64,000 nucleotides of DNA. It comes from Kutzneria viridogrisea (GTDB lineage: Bacteria > Actinomycetota > Actinomycetes > Mycobacteriales > Pseudonocardiaceae). The stretch is taken from positions 248,001-312,000 of the forward strand of contig JACJID010000004.1 of NCBI GenBank assembly GCA_014138725.1. The letters are read 5' to 3'. The number at the start of each line of letters is the position of its first letter. Within the stretch, counting starts at the first letter, position 1. The position numbers and the translations under genes were made by a program. This document shows positions 44,083 to 52,763 of this stretch, piece after piece. Under the pieces are notes generated by a model. The model was not told the origin of the DNA. It was given only the letters and a program-made list of their open reading frames with translations, and made no database searches.

Positions 44083-45375
44083 TCAGCTCGGTTCGGGCTC
44101 GTCGAGGACGTCGCCGGTTCGGTCGCCGAGCAGGTGCTGGGCGCGCAGGGCGACCTCCATCTCGAACCGGTCGTGGCTGTTGCGCAGGCGGGCCCCGAAC
44201 AACTCGTCCAGCTTGCGCAGGCGGTAGCGCACCGTCTGGGGGTGCACCTCCAGCCGTTCGGCGATCTTCGGGGCGCTGCCGCCGGTCTCCAGCCACACGG
44301 CCAGGGTCTCCACCATCCTGGCGCGCTGCTTGACGGTCAGCCCGCGCAGCGGGGCGAGGCTCTGCTTGGCCAGCTCGTTCATCAGCAGCTCGTCGGCGAG
44401 CAGCCAGAGCGTGGACAGGTGGTCCCGGCACCAGGTCAGCGGCACGTCGGGCAGCAGCCCGCGCTGGACCAGGCCGATCGCCCGCCCGGCCCAGTGCTGG
44501 GACGCGGCGGCCTCGGTCAGCCGCACGCGCGGTCCCACGGCGGCCCGCCAGCCGGGGAGGGCGCTCGCGAGGTCGACCAGGTCCCGCTCCGGGTCCGCGG
44601 TGAGCAGCACGGGGGTGGTCCGGTCCAGGTCGTGGATCACCTGGTCGGGCAAGGTCGGGGCGGCGATGCCGTGGTGGTCGGGCTTGGGTTCCACGACCAC
44701 CACGCTCAGGTGCGTGGGCAGCGGCCAGCGTGCCTCCTCGGCCAGCTGCGCCACATCGCGGGGCAACGCGCCGGGGTCGCACAGGATGACCTCGATCAGC
44801 CGCCTGCGCATGCGCTCCTTGGCCCCGCTGGCCTGGGTCCGCGCCTCGGCGTAGCCCTCGGCCGACATCACCGAGATCTCCTCGCAGTAGGCGAAGATCG
44901 CCTCGGCGAGGCGGCACAGCGTGCCGGTGGCCAGGCCCTGCGCCTGGCCGATCTGCGAACAGCGCCGCCAGGCCACGCGGGTGCCGATGCGGTACGCGGT
45001 CTGCACGCATTCCAGCGGGCGGCCCTCGTGGAACTCGATCTTGCCGACGTGCTTGTAGAGGTTCGCCCAGTCTCCCTGAGGGACATTCGGATTGCCCACG
45101 CTGTCAATGCAGTGCAGGATCGACTGCCGCACGGCCTCGGTGAGAATGCGGCCGAACTTGCCCTCCACCGGCCGGTTGTACTCCGGCACACCGCGCTGGA
45201 TTTCGCGCAGCACCTCGATGCTCAGCCTGGTCGCGTACGGCCGGAACAGCGAGGCGATGTGCAGCGGGAACGAGCCCAGGATCTTCGAGGTGGTCGGCGA
45301 TCCCACGGGTGTGACCGGAACGTCCTCGGGTGCACTAGGAACGGCGAGAGTGCGACTGCCAAGATCTGTGACCAT
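44083..45375 (-). CDS. PucR/CdaR-family transcriptional regulator
   Basis: 430 residues. The N-terminal helical region is a RsbRD-like sensor (LREIQRGVPEYNRPVEGKFG). A GGDEF-like degenerate middle domain (TPVLLTADPERDLVDLASAL) leads to the C-terminal PucR helix-turn-helix (IAERLEVHPQTVRYRLRKLD). Members regulate catabolic or secondary-metabolism genes. The genes around are a polyphosphate kinase and a PKS operon, so its target is not obvious; control of the polyketide operon, downstream in the same orientation, is possible. ATG 45375 fits the promoter at 45415-45444. Confidence 0.88.
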   Translation of the reverse strand: MVTDLGSRTLAVPSAPEDVPVTPVGSPTTSKILGSFPLHIASLFRPYATRLSIEVLREIQRGVPEYNRPVEGKFGRILTEAVRQSILHCIDSVGNPNVPQGDWANLYKHVGKIEFHEGRPLECVQTAYRIGTRVAWRRCSQIGQAQGLATGTLCRLAEAIFAYCEEISVMSAEGYAEARTQASGAKERMRRRLIEVILCDPGALPRDVAQLAEEARWPLPTHLSVVVVEPKPDHHGIAAPTLPDQVIHDLDRTTPVLLTADPERDLVDLASALPGWRAAVGPRVRLTEAAASQHWAGRAIGLVQRGLLPDVPLTWCRDHLSTLWLLADELLMNELAKQSLAPLRGLTVKQRARMVETLAVWLETGGSAPKIAERLEVHPQTVRYRLRKLDELFGARLRNSHDRFEMEVALRAQHLLGDRTGDVLDEPEPS

Positions 45376-45414
45376 GGTTCAACCCCAATGCCCGGAAAAC
45401 CTCCAGCCTCGGCA

Positions 45415-45444
45415 AGGCTATTTTCGCGCACTGACAAGTGTCAA
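45415..45444 (-). promoter_or_regulatory. sigma-70 promoter for the PucR gene with TGACA-N2-TGTCA repeat
   Basis: On the minus strand TTGACA (45444-45439), 18-nt spacer, TAGCCT (45420-45415). An inverted repeat TGACA-AG-TGTCA (45432-45443) overlaps the -35 and may be an operator, possibly autoregulatory. The whole gap 45376-45540 is AT-rich for this genome. Confidence 0.6.
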
Positions 45445-45540
45445 TACTCGCGTGAACGGGAATGTTTTTCCATTTCCCCCCGCAGTGTGACAGAAGTCGA
45501 TTACTGTGCACTGAGCTGAGCAAGCGCTCACCGGTAGTTG

Positions 45541-46482
45541 TCACCCGAGTCGCAACCCGGCGGCGAGCATCGGCCAGGCCTTGTGCAGCTCGCGCTCCCA
45601 GTACGGCCAACTGTGCGTGCCCCCGCCGTAGAAGTCCGTGGTGACGGGCACACCGCCCAGGCGCAGCGCGGCCACGAACGCCTGCGAGGACACCTGGGCG
45701 ACCGGCTCGATCAGATCGGCCCCGGTCGGCGGGTCCAGCGGACCGGGAAAACCGTTTCCACAGGACACGAAGAGCGCGGTGCCACGCAGCTTGTCCACGT
45801 GCGCGCTGGGGTTGTGCTCGGCCCAGGTCTGGTAGTTGAGGAACTCGTTGCCCCACAGGTCCCAGGGGCCGTAACCGACCCGCGCCAGCACGCTCTGGAT
45901 GAATTCCGGCACGGCGGGCAGGGTCGTGTCCGGGATGCCGCTGAACGAGGCGGCCGCGGTGAACATGCCGGGATGCCGGAACGCGTAGGCCATGGCACCG
46001 TACCCGCCGATGGACAGCCCGGCCACGGCCATCGGGCCACCGGCCCGGTAGCCCTTGCGCAGGATCTGCAGCAGCTCGGTGAGGTGGAAGCTCTCCCAGT
46101 CCGGCACCGACTTGGCCCACTTCGAGTACATGCCCGCCTGCCCGTCGCTGGGCATGACCACCAGCACGTCCTTGTCCGCGGTGAACCGCTCCACGTCGGT
46201 GAACCTCGTCCAGGACTGGTAGTCGGCGACCTCGCAGCAGCCGTGCAACAGGTAGAGCACGGGCCAGGTGCGGTCGGGCTGGTCGTACCAGTGGGCGGGC
46301 AGCAGCAGGCGGACCGGGGCGCTGGTGCCCAGCGCGGGCGAGCTGATCGTCAGGTCGAGCGTGCGAGCGTCCACTTGGGACTGCACGACCACGCTGGCCC
46401 CGTCGTCGGCGGTAAGCGCTTGCTGCTGCGGCGCGACCGTGCCCACCCCGAGCAGCATCAGCGCTGCCAGCAGGCGGTTCAC
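45541..46482 (-). CDS. secreted esterase of the antigen 85 / esterase D type
   Basis: 313 residues with a short signal peptide. Alpha/beta hydrolase with the nucleophile elbow GLSIGGYGA (Ser157), the segment VLYLLHGCC and the catalytic His in GGGTHSWPYWERELH. This fold includes mycolyltransferases (antigen 85) and feruloyl or other esterases. Its ATG at 46482 overlaps the PKS stop by 4 nt, making it the last gene of the MFS-FAAL-PKS-esterase operon. Mycobacterial fbp genes likewise sit beside pks13 and fadD32. I infer that it transfers or releases the polyketide-derived acyl group outside the cell, but it may be a simple esterase. Confidence 0.85.
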   Translation of the reverse strand: MNRLLAALMLLGVGTVAPQQQALTADDGASVVVQSQVDARTLDLTISSPALGTSAPVRLLLPAHWYDQPDRTWPVLYLLHGCCEVADYQSWTRFTDVERFTADKDVLVVMPSDGQAGMYSKWAKSVPDWESFHLTELLQILRKGYRAGGPMAVAGLSIGGYGAMAYAFRHPGMFTAAASFSGIPDTTLPAVPEFIQSVLARVGYGPWDLWGNEFLNYQTWAEHNPSAHVDKLRGTALFVSCGNGFPGPLDPPTGADLIEPVAQVSSQAFVAALRLGGVPVTTDFYGGGTHSWPYWERELHKAWPMLAAGLRLG

Positions 46483-49400
46483 AGCGGCATCCTGGATTCC
46501 GCGGCCAGCGCCCCGGCCAGTCTGGCCCCCAGCACGTCCACGTGCGGTGGGTCGATCATCGACACGTGGTCACCGGGCACCCGGACCACCGACAGGTCGG
46601 CGCACAGGGCGTCCCAGCCCAGCGCCTCGTCGGTGCGCAGGTAGCGCGGGTCAAGTTCCACCGTCACCGGGTGCGGCTCCTCCGCGCGCAACAGCAGCAC
46701 TCTGCCTCCGTAGGGTCGTGGCCGGAAGCGTTCGGCCAATCTGGCGTCCACATAGGACGTGTACTGGTGGCGCAGCACCGCGGGGCTCATGCCGGGCACC
46801 TCGCCGAGCCTGGCCATGACCAGGCTGATCTGCTCGTCCTCGGCCAGTTCGGCCAGCTCCGGCGGCAGCGAGAAGTCCACCCCGTAGGTGCGCCGCACGT
46901 GCTCGGCGAACCGGGCGTAGCGGCGCAACACCAGTTGGTGCGCGGGTTCCTCGGTGGGCAGCGGCAGGATGCTGTCGATCAGCGCGACCAGTTCGACCCG
47001 CTCCCCCGCGTCGGTGAGCTGGCAGGCCGTCTCGTAGGCCAGGCAGCCGCCGAAGGACCAGCCCGCCAGCCGGTACGGCCCGCTGGGCTGGATCTCCCGC
47101 AGCAGCCGCACGTACTGGGCCGCCCGCTCGGGCACGGTGTCGTGCTCGTCGAGCCGCTCGAAGCCGTAGCAGGGCTGCTGCTCGCCCAGCAGTGCCACCA
47201 GCGGCCGGTACACGCTGGTCGGCCCGCCCGCCGGGTGGAACAGGAACAGCGGGGGCCGTCCGCCGGTGGCCCGCAGCGTGGTCACCGGCCCGTTGGCGCC
47301 ACTGTCCACGGTGTCCCGCAGGAAGTCGGCCATGCCCGCGATGGTCGGACGGGCCAGCAACCCCGCCGGGTCGGGGGCCTGCCCGGTCCGCTCGGCGATC
47401 AGTTCGCACAGCAGCCCGGGATCCCCGCCCGCGGCGAGAAAGTCCTCGTGCACGGTGAACTCCCGCTCGCCGAGCAACTGCCGCCACAGCTGGGCCACCC
47501 AGCGCTCGGCCGGGTCGCGCGGCCCGATCACCGTGGTCGGTGGCCTGCCGATCAGGTGATCGGTGATCTCATTGACACTTGCGCCGCGTAGCAACAAGGT
47601 GATCGGCAGGGCCTCGCCGAAATCCCGTTCCACCGCGGCGCGGGCGCGCATCGCCATGAGCGAGTCCATGCCCAGCCTGGTCAGCGGCGCCGACGGGTCG
47701 ACCCGGTCCACGGACAACCCGGTCAGCGCGGCGATCTGGACGCACAGTCGGTCCAGCACGAGCGCGCGGGCGTTCGGCGCGTTGGGGCTGGGCGGGGACC
47801 ACTCGGCGCTGCCCCGCCGCTCCCCCTTGGTCAGCGCGGCCAGGAAGGGCCGGTCGGCCAACTCGGGGAACAGCTCCAGCGTGCTGGTGACGTCCAGCCG
47901 GGTCACGGTGGTGGCATGGCGTCCACTGGACAGCACGACCCCCAGCGCTTCCAGGCCCTCGGCGTGCCCGAGCGGTTCGAGCACCGGGTTGTCCCTGTCC
48001 GCACCCCACGGCCCCCAGTTGACGGTGGTCGCGGGCAGGCCGCGGGCACGGCGCCAGTGGGTGAACGCGTCCAGCCACGCGTTCGCGGTGGCGTAGGCGG
48101 CCTGCCCCGGTGATCCGAACACGCCGGCGGCGGAGGAGAACACCAGCCACCAGTCCAGATCCAGGTGCTCGGTCGCCGCGTGCAGCCGCAGCCCGCCCGC
48201 GACCTTGGGCCGCCAGACCCGTTCCAGGTCGGCGGGCCCCATGGTGGTGACGGCGTGGTCGTCCAGGACCATCGCGCCGTGCACCACACCGTGCAGTGGC
48301 AGGCCACCCTCAGTCGCGGCAGCCACCGCACGCTCGGCGATCCCGGGCGCCGCCAGGTCGCCCAGCACCACCGTGACCTCGATGCCCTTGGTGCGCAACG
48401 AGTCCACGTCCCGATCGGTTCGTCCACAGAGGACAACGCGCAGGGCGCCGCGCTCGGCGAGCCACCCGGCCACCCGCTGCCCCAGCCCGCCGAGCCCGCC
48501 GGTGATCAGGTAGGCGCCGGGCCGCACCACCGGGGCGGTGCCCGGGGTGACGGCCGTGCGCGCCAGCCTGGCCACGTAGCGGCGGCCCGCCCGCCAGGCC
48601 ACCTCGTCCTCGTCCCGGTCGGCGTGCAGCTCCGCGTAGAGGTCGCCGGTGGCCGTCTCGGCGTCCAGGTCCACCACGGTGGCGCGGAGTTCGGGGTGCT
48701 CGAAGGCCAGCACCCTGATCATCGCCCGCAGGCAGGCGGTACCGGGCACGAGCAGCTCGTCCTCGGTCAGCGCCGCCCCGTGCCGGGTGATCAGCCACAG
48801 CCGCGGCGGGTGGCCGCTGACCGAGCACAGCGTGCGCACCAGCCCGGACAGGGTGAGCAGCAGCGCGCGGGCGCGGTCGGCGGCGAGCTCGTCCTCGGCG
48901 GGACCGACCACCACCAGCAGGTCGGCGCGCTCGTCCAGGTGTTCCAGCACCGCGCCGAGTTCGTGCTCCCCGTCGGCGCAGGCCCAGATCAGGCTGTCCC
49001 CGCGCTCGCCGAGCCGGGAGGTCAGCCAGGCCGCTTCCACCGCCTGTTCCAGCTCGCCCTCGCTGAACAGCAGCCAGGTGCGCGGACGCGGATCGGGCTC
49101 CGGCAGGGGTTCGCTGGGCTGCCACCGGAGCTCGAAGCTCTTGTCGGTCAGCGGCACGGGCACCTCGGATCGGGGCAGCCGCCGCACGTACACCGCGGCG
49201 ATGTCCACCAGCACCGTTCCGTCATCCGCAACGAGTTGCACATCGCCCAACAGGCCCTCGCCCGCACTGTCGGTGCGGGCCACGCGGGCGTTGCACCGCG
49301 CAACGCGTTGCGGATCGCCCAACACCCGGACCGCCCCGAGGGACATGGGCAGGTACGCGCGGACCTCGCCGGCCAGCTCGCCCAGTGCCGCCGCCGCGAG

Positions 49401-52400
49401 GGCGTGCAGGCAGGCATCGGCCAGCGCCGGGTGCAGGCCGCAGCCCTGGTAGGCGGGAACCGCTTGCACCACAGCGGATGCGCGTCCGTCCTGGGCGCAG
49501 ACCGCGGTCAGCCCGCGGAACACCGGGCCGTAGACCATGCCCACCGCGGACAGCGCCTCGTAGAGGTCGACCTCCAGCGGGGTGCTCACCGGTTCCAGCG
49601 ACACGACCGCGGAGTCCGCCAGCGGGGACACGGTGGCCGTGGCGTGGTGCACCCAGCGCCCGTCATGCCGGGCCAGCACCGTGACCTCGCCGGTGGTCCG
49701 CACGGACACGGTGACCTCGGTACTGGGCGCGAGCACCAGCACCTGGTGCAGCTCAAGGTCGCTCACCACCACCGGTCCGCCGAAGACCGTGCGCCCGGCG
49801 CACAACGCCATCTCCAGGTAGGCTGTACCCGGCAGCACCGGCGTGCCGTGCACCTGATGGTCGGCCAGCCAGGCGAGCGAGTCGGTGCCGATATCGGCCT
49901 GCCACACGTGCCGGTCGCCCTCGGGCAACTCCACGTGCGCCCCCAGCAGCGGATGCTGGCCGGTGGGGGTGGTGCGGGCCGGTAGCCAGTGGCGCTCGTG
50001 CTGCCAGCGCGGGCCGGGCAGGTCGACCACGGGTGCGCTCGGGTACCGGCCGCGCAGCGCCTCGGGATGCCCCGACCTGTGTAGCGCCGCCAGGCTGGTG
50101 AGGAAGGTGGTCTGCTCGTCGGCGTCGCGGCGCAGGGTGGGCAGCGCGAGCACCGGCGCGGTCTGCTCCACGGCCAAGGTGGTCACCGGGTGTGGGGAGA
50201 CCTCCACGAACCGGGTGTGGCCCTCGGCAAGCGCGGCGCGGACGGCCTGCACGAGTCGCACGGGACGGCGCAGGTTGTCCACCCAGTAGTCGGCGTCGAA
50301 CCGCGGATCGTGCGACACCGTGGAGTGGAACGGGATGCGCGGGCTCGCGGTGCGCAGCCCGGTCAGCCGTTCGGACAGCTCGCCGAGGATGCCGTCCACG
50401 GCGGACGAGTGCCCGGCCACGGTGAAGTTCAGCTTGCGGGCCAGCCTGCCCTCGGCGGACAGCTCGGCCACGAGCGCGGTGATGCGGTCCACGTCCCCGG
50501 TGACGGTGCACTGCGTGGGCGAGGCGTAGACAGCCACCTCGATGTCGGGGTAACGCTCGGCGAGTTCCTGTTCGGACAGTTCCACCACGGCCATCGTGCC
50601 GCTGCCCGCACTTTCCACGCGGGACAACAACTCCGCGCGGGAGGTCATCACACGCAGGCCATCGACCAGGTCCAGTGCCCCGGCGACCACCGCGGCGGTG
50701 ACCTCACCCATGGACTGCCCGATCACCGCCGAGGGCTCGACCCCGTGCGCGCGCCACAGCTGCGTGAGCGCGAGCTGCACGCCGAACAGGGCTGGCTGGC
50801 ACTGCGCGATGTCCTGGGTCCGTACCTGTCCGCGCAACAGCTCGCGCAGGGAGAAACCGGCCTCCCAGGCGAAGACCGGGTCCAGGTCGTCCACCGCGTC
50901 GGCGAACGCGGGCTCGGTGGCCAGCAGCCCGCGCCCCATCTCGGCCCAGTGCGAGCCGTAGCCGGAGTACAGGAACACGACCCCTGCCGTCTCGCTGGCC
51001 GCAACGGGGTGCGCATCACGCAACTGGCGGGCCAGCTCGGCCCGGTCGTCGCCGACCACGGTCAGCCGGTGCTCGTGGTGGTCACGCCGACTGGCCAGCG
51101 CCGCGGCGACATGGCCCAGCGGAGCGCTGGACTCCGCCAGGAAATCGGCCAGGTCCACGGCGCGCTGACGTGCCGCGTCCTCGGTGTGCGCGCTCACGGC
51201 GAGCACCTCAGGGCAGTCCTGTGTGGACAGAACCGGACTGGCGGGCCGCTGCCACTCCGCGAGCACGACGTGCGCGTTGGTGCCGCCGAAACCGAAGGCG
51301 GAGACCCCGGCGCGCGCGAGCCCGCCGTAGCGCGGCCACTCGACGGGCTCGGTCACGACGCTCAGCGCGAGGCGGTCGAAGTCGATGTGCGGGTTGGGCG
51401 CGGTGTAGTTGCGCGTCGCCGGGATCAGCCCGTTGTGCAGGCCCAGCACCACCTTGATCAGGCCGAGCACCCCGGCCGCACCCTCCAGGTGGCCCAGGTT
51501 CGTCTTCACCGAACCGATCAGCAGTGGCCGGGAGCGGTCACGTCCCGGGCCGAGCACGGCACCGAGGGCACCGGCCTCCATCGGGTCGCCGAGCAGCGTG
51601 CCCGTGCCGTGCGCCTCGACGTAGTCCACAGTGGACGCTTCCACCGAGCACGAGTCGTACACCTTGCGCAGCAGCGCTTCCTGGGCCGCCGGGTTGGGGG
51701 CCATCAGCCCGTTGGACCGGCCGTCGGAGTTCGTCGCGCTGCCCAGGACCACCGCCAGCACGCGGTCGCCGTCCCGCTGGGCGTCGGCCAACCTCTTGAG
51801 CAGCACCACCCCGCAGCCCTCGCCGCGCACGATGCCGTCGGCGGAGGCGTCGAACGCCTTGCACCGGCCGTCCGCGGCGAGCAGGCCCGCGCGGTCGAAG
51901 GTGGCCGTGACGCCGGGGGTCAGCATCAGGTTCACCCCGGCGGCGAAGGCCAGGTCCGACTCGCCGTGTTGCAGGCTGCGCACCGCCTGGTGCACCGCGA
52001 CCAGTGAGGAGGAGCACGCCGTGTCCACCACCGAACTGGGGCCGCGCAGGTCCAGCACGTACGACAGCCGGTTGGCGATCACGCTGGGCGCCGCGCCGGT
52101 GGCCGACCAGGCATCCACAGTGGACGGATCGGCCATGCTCAGCGCGCCGTACTCGCTCGCGCTGGTGCCGACGAACACGCCGGTTCCGCTGCCGCGCAAC
52201 GAACTGGGCCGGATACCGGCGTGCTCCAGCGCGGCGTGCGCCACCTCCAGCAGGATGCGCTGCTGGGGGTCCATCAGCGCGGCCTCGCGGGGTGTGATGC
52301 CGAAGAAGCCCGCGTCGAACCCGGCCACATCCGCCAGGAACCCGCCCCGCCGCGGGACTTCCGCGTCCGGCCAACGATCCGCGGGCACCTCGCCGATCGT

Positions 52401-52763
52401 CTCGCCGCCGTCCAGCAGCAGCTGCCACAGCGCCCACGGAGACTCGATCCCACCGGGCAGGCGGCAGCCCAGGCCGATCACCGCGACCGGCTCGCCCGCT
52501 GCACCGGCCGTGACCGGGACGGCCGTGGCGGGCTCGCCGAGCAGCTCGGCGGCCAGCGAGGCGATGGTCGGGTTCTGCCACACCAGGGTGGCGGGCAGGG
52601 TGCGGCCCAGCACGGCGCCGAGGTCACCGGCCAGGGCCACCGCGTCGCGGGAGGACACGCCGTAGTCCTGGATCGGGCGGTCCACCGAGAGCCGGTCGGC
52701 CGGGATGCCCGTGCTGGCGGCCAGGTAGTCCAGCAGCCAGCGGCGCAACTCCTGCTGGTTCAC
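46479..52763 (-). CDS. type I polyketide synthase ACP-KS-AT-DH-KR-ACP-(inactive carrier)-TE
   Basis: 2094 residues. N-terminal ACP (1-75) with Ser38 in YGVSSRDAV, as in Pks13/FAAL-loaded PKSs. KS (about 91-510): Cys250 in VDTACSSS, His385 in EAHGTGT, His425 in KTNLGH. AT (about 595-880): Ser684 in GQSMGE, Arg709 for a dicarboxylic extender, VAGH at 782-785 where malonyl types have HAFH. DH (about 935-1200): H969-x3-G973-x4-P978 and Asp1116. KR (about 1410-1600): GGLGGLG, Ser1543/1544 and Tyr1557. No ER. ACP with Ser1701 (LGMDSL). A second carrier-like domain (about 1750-1820) has AAGGDPGLL, so the phosphopantetheine Ser is absent. TE: Ser1903 in GWSFGG, His2066. Predicted action: extend an acyl-adenylate-derived chain once or iteratively, reduce and dehydrate it, and release an alpha,beta-unsaturated acid or ester. 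Confidence 0.95.
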   Translation of the reverse strand: MNQQELRRWLLDYLAASTGIPADRLSVDRPIQDYGVSSRDAVALAGDLGAVLGRTLPATLVWQNPTIASLAAELLGEPATAVPVTAGAAGEPVAVIGLGCRLPGGIESPWALWQLLLDGGETIGEVPADRWPDAEVPRRGGFLADVAGFDAGFFGITPREAALMDPQQRILLEVAHAALEHAGIRPSSLRGSGTGVFVGTSASEYGALSMADPSTVDAWSATGAAPSVIANRLSYVLDLRGPSSVVDTACSSSLVAVHQAVRSLQHGESDLAFAAGVNLMLTPGVTATFDRAGLLAADGRCKAFDASADGIVRGEGCGVVLLKRLADAQRDGDRVLAVVLGSATNSDGRSNGLMAPNPAAQEALLRKVYDSCSVEASTVDYVEAHGTGTLLGDPMEAGALGAVLGPGRDRSRPLLIGSVKTNLGHLEGAAGVLGLIKVVLGLHNGLIPATRNYTAPNPHIDFDRLALSVVTEPVEWPRYGGLARAGVSAFGFGGTNAHVVLAEWQRPASPVLSTQDCPEVLAVSAHTEDAARQRAVDLADFLAESSAPLGHVAAALASRRDHHEHRLTVVGDDRAELARQLRDAHPVAASETAGVVFLYSGYGSHWAEMGRGLLATEPAFADAVDDLDPVFAWEAGFSLRELLRGQVRTQDIAQCQPALFGVQLALTQLWRAHGVEPSAVIGQSMGEVTAAVVAGALDLVDGLRVMTSRAELLSRVESAGSGTMAVVELSEQELAERYPDIEVAVYASPTQCTVTGDVDRITALVAELSAEGRLARKLNFTVAGHSSAVDGILGELSERLTGLRTASPRIPFHSTVSHDPRFDADYWVDNLRRPVRLVQAVRAALAEGHTRFVEVSPHPVTTLAVEQTAPVLALPTLRRDADEQTTFLTSLAALHRSGHPEALRGRYPSAPVVDLPGPRWQHERHWLPARTTPTGQHPLLGAHVELPEGDRHVWQADIGTDSLAWLADHQVHGTPVLPGTAYLEMALCAGRTVFGGPVVVSDLELHQVLVLAPSTEVTVSVRTTGEVTVLARHDGRWVHHATATVSPLADSAVVSLEPVSTPLEVDLYEALSAVGMVYGPVFRGLTAVCAQDGRASAVVQAVPAYQGCGLHPALADACLHALAAAALGELAGEVRAYLPMSLGAVRVLGDPQRVARCNARVARTDSAGEGLLGDVQLVADDGTVLVDIAAVYVRRLPRSEVPVPLTDKSFELRWQPSEPLPEPDPRPRTWLLFSEGELEQAVEAAWLTSRLGERGDSLIWACADGEHELGAVLEHLDERADLLVVVGPAEDELAADRARALLLTLSGLVRTLCSVSGHPPRLWLITRHGAALTEDELLVPGTACLRAMIRVLAFEHPELRATVVDLDAETATGDLYAELHADRDEDEVAWRAGRRYVARLARTAVTPGTAPVVRPGAYLITGGLGGLGQRVAGWLAERGALRVVLCGRTDRDVDSLRTKGIEVTVVLGDLAAPGIAERAVAAATEGGLPLHGVVHGAMVLDDHAVTTMGPADLERVWRPKVAGGLRLHAATEHLDLDWWLVFSSAAGVFGSPGQAAYATANAWLDAFTHWRRARGLPATTVNWGPWGADRDNPVLEPLGHAEGLEALGVVLSSGRHATTVTRLDVTSTLELFPELADRPFLAALTKGERRGSAEWSPPSPNAPNARALVLDRLCVQIAALTGLSVDRVDPSAPLTRLGMDSLMAMRARAAVERDFGEALPITLLLRGASVNEITDHLIGRPPTTVIGPRDPAERWVAQLWRQLLGEREFTVHEDFLAAGGDPGLLCELIAERTGQAPDPAGLLARPTIAGMADFLRDTVDSGANGPVTTLRATGGRPPLFLFHPAGGPTSVYRPLVALLGEQQPCYGFERLDEHDTVPERAAQYVRLLREIQPSGPYRLAGWSFGGCLAYETACQLTDAGERVELVALIDSILPLPTEEPAHQLVLRRYARFAEHVRRTYGVDFSLPPELAELAEDEQISLVMARLGEVPGMSPAVLRHQYTSYVDARLAERFRPRPYGGRVLLLRAEEPHPVTVELDPRYLRTDEALGWDALCADLSVVRVPGDHVSMIDPPHVDVLGARLAGALAAESRMPL

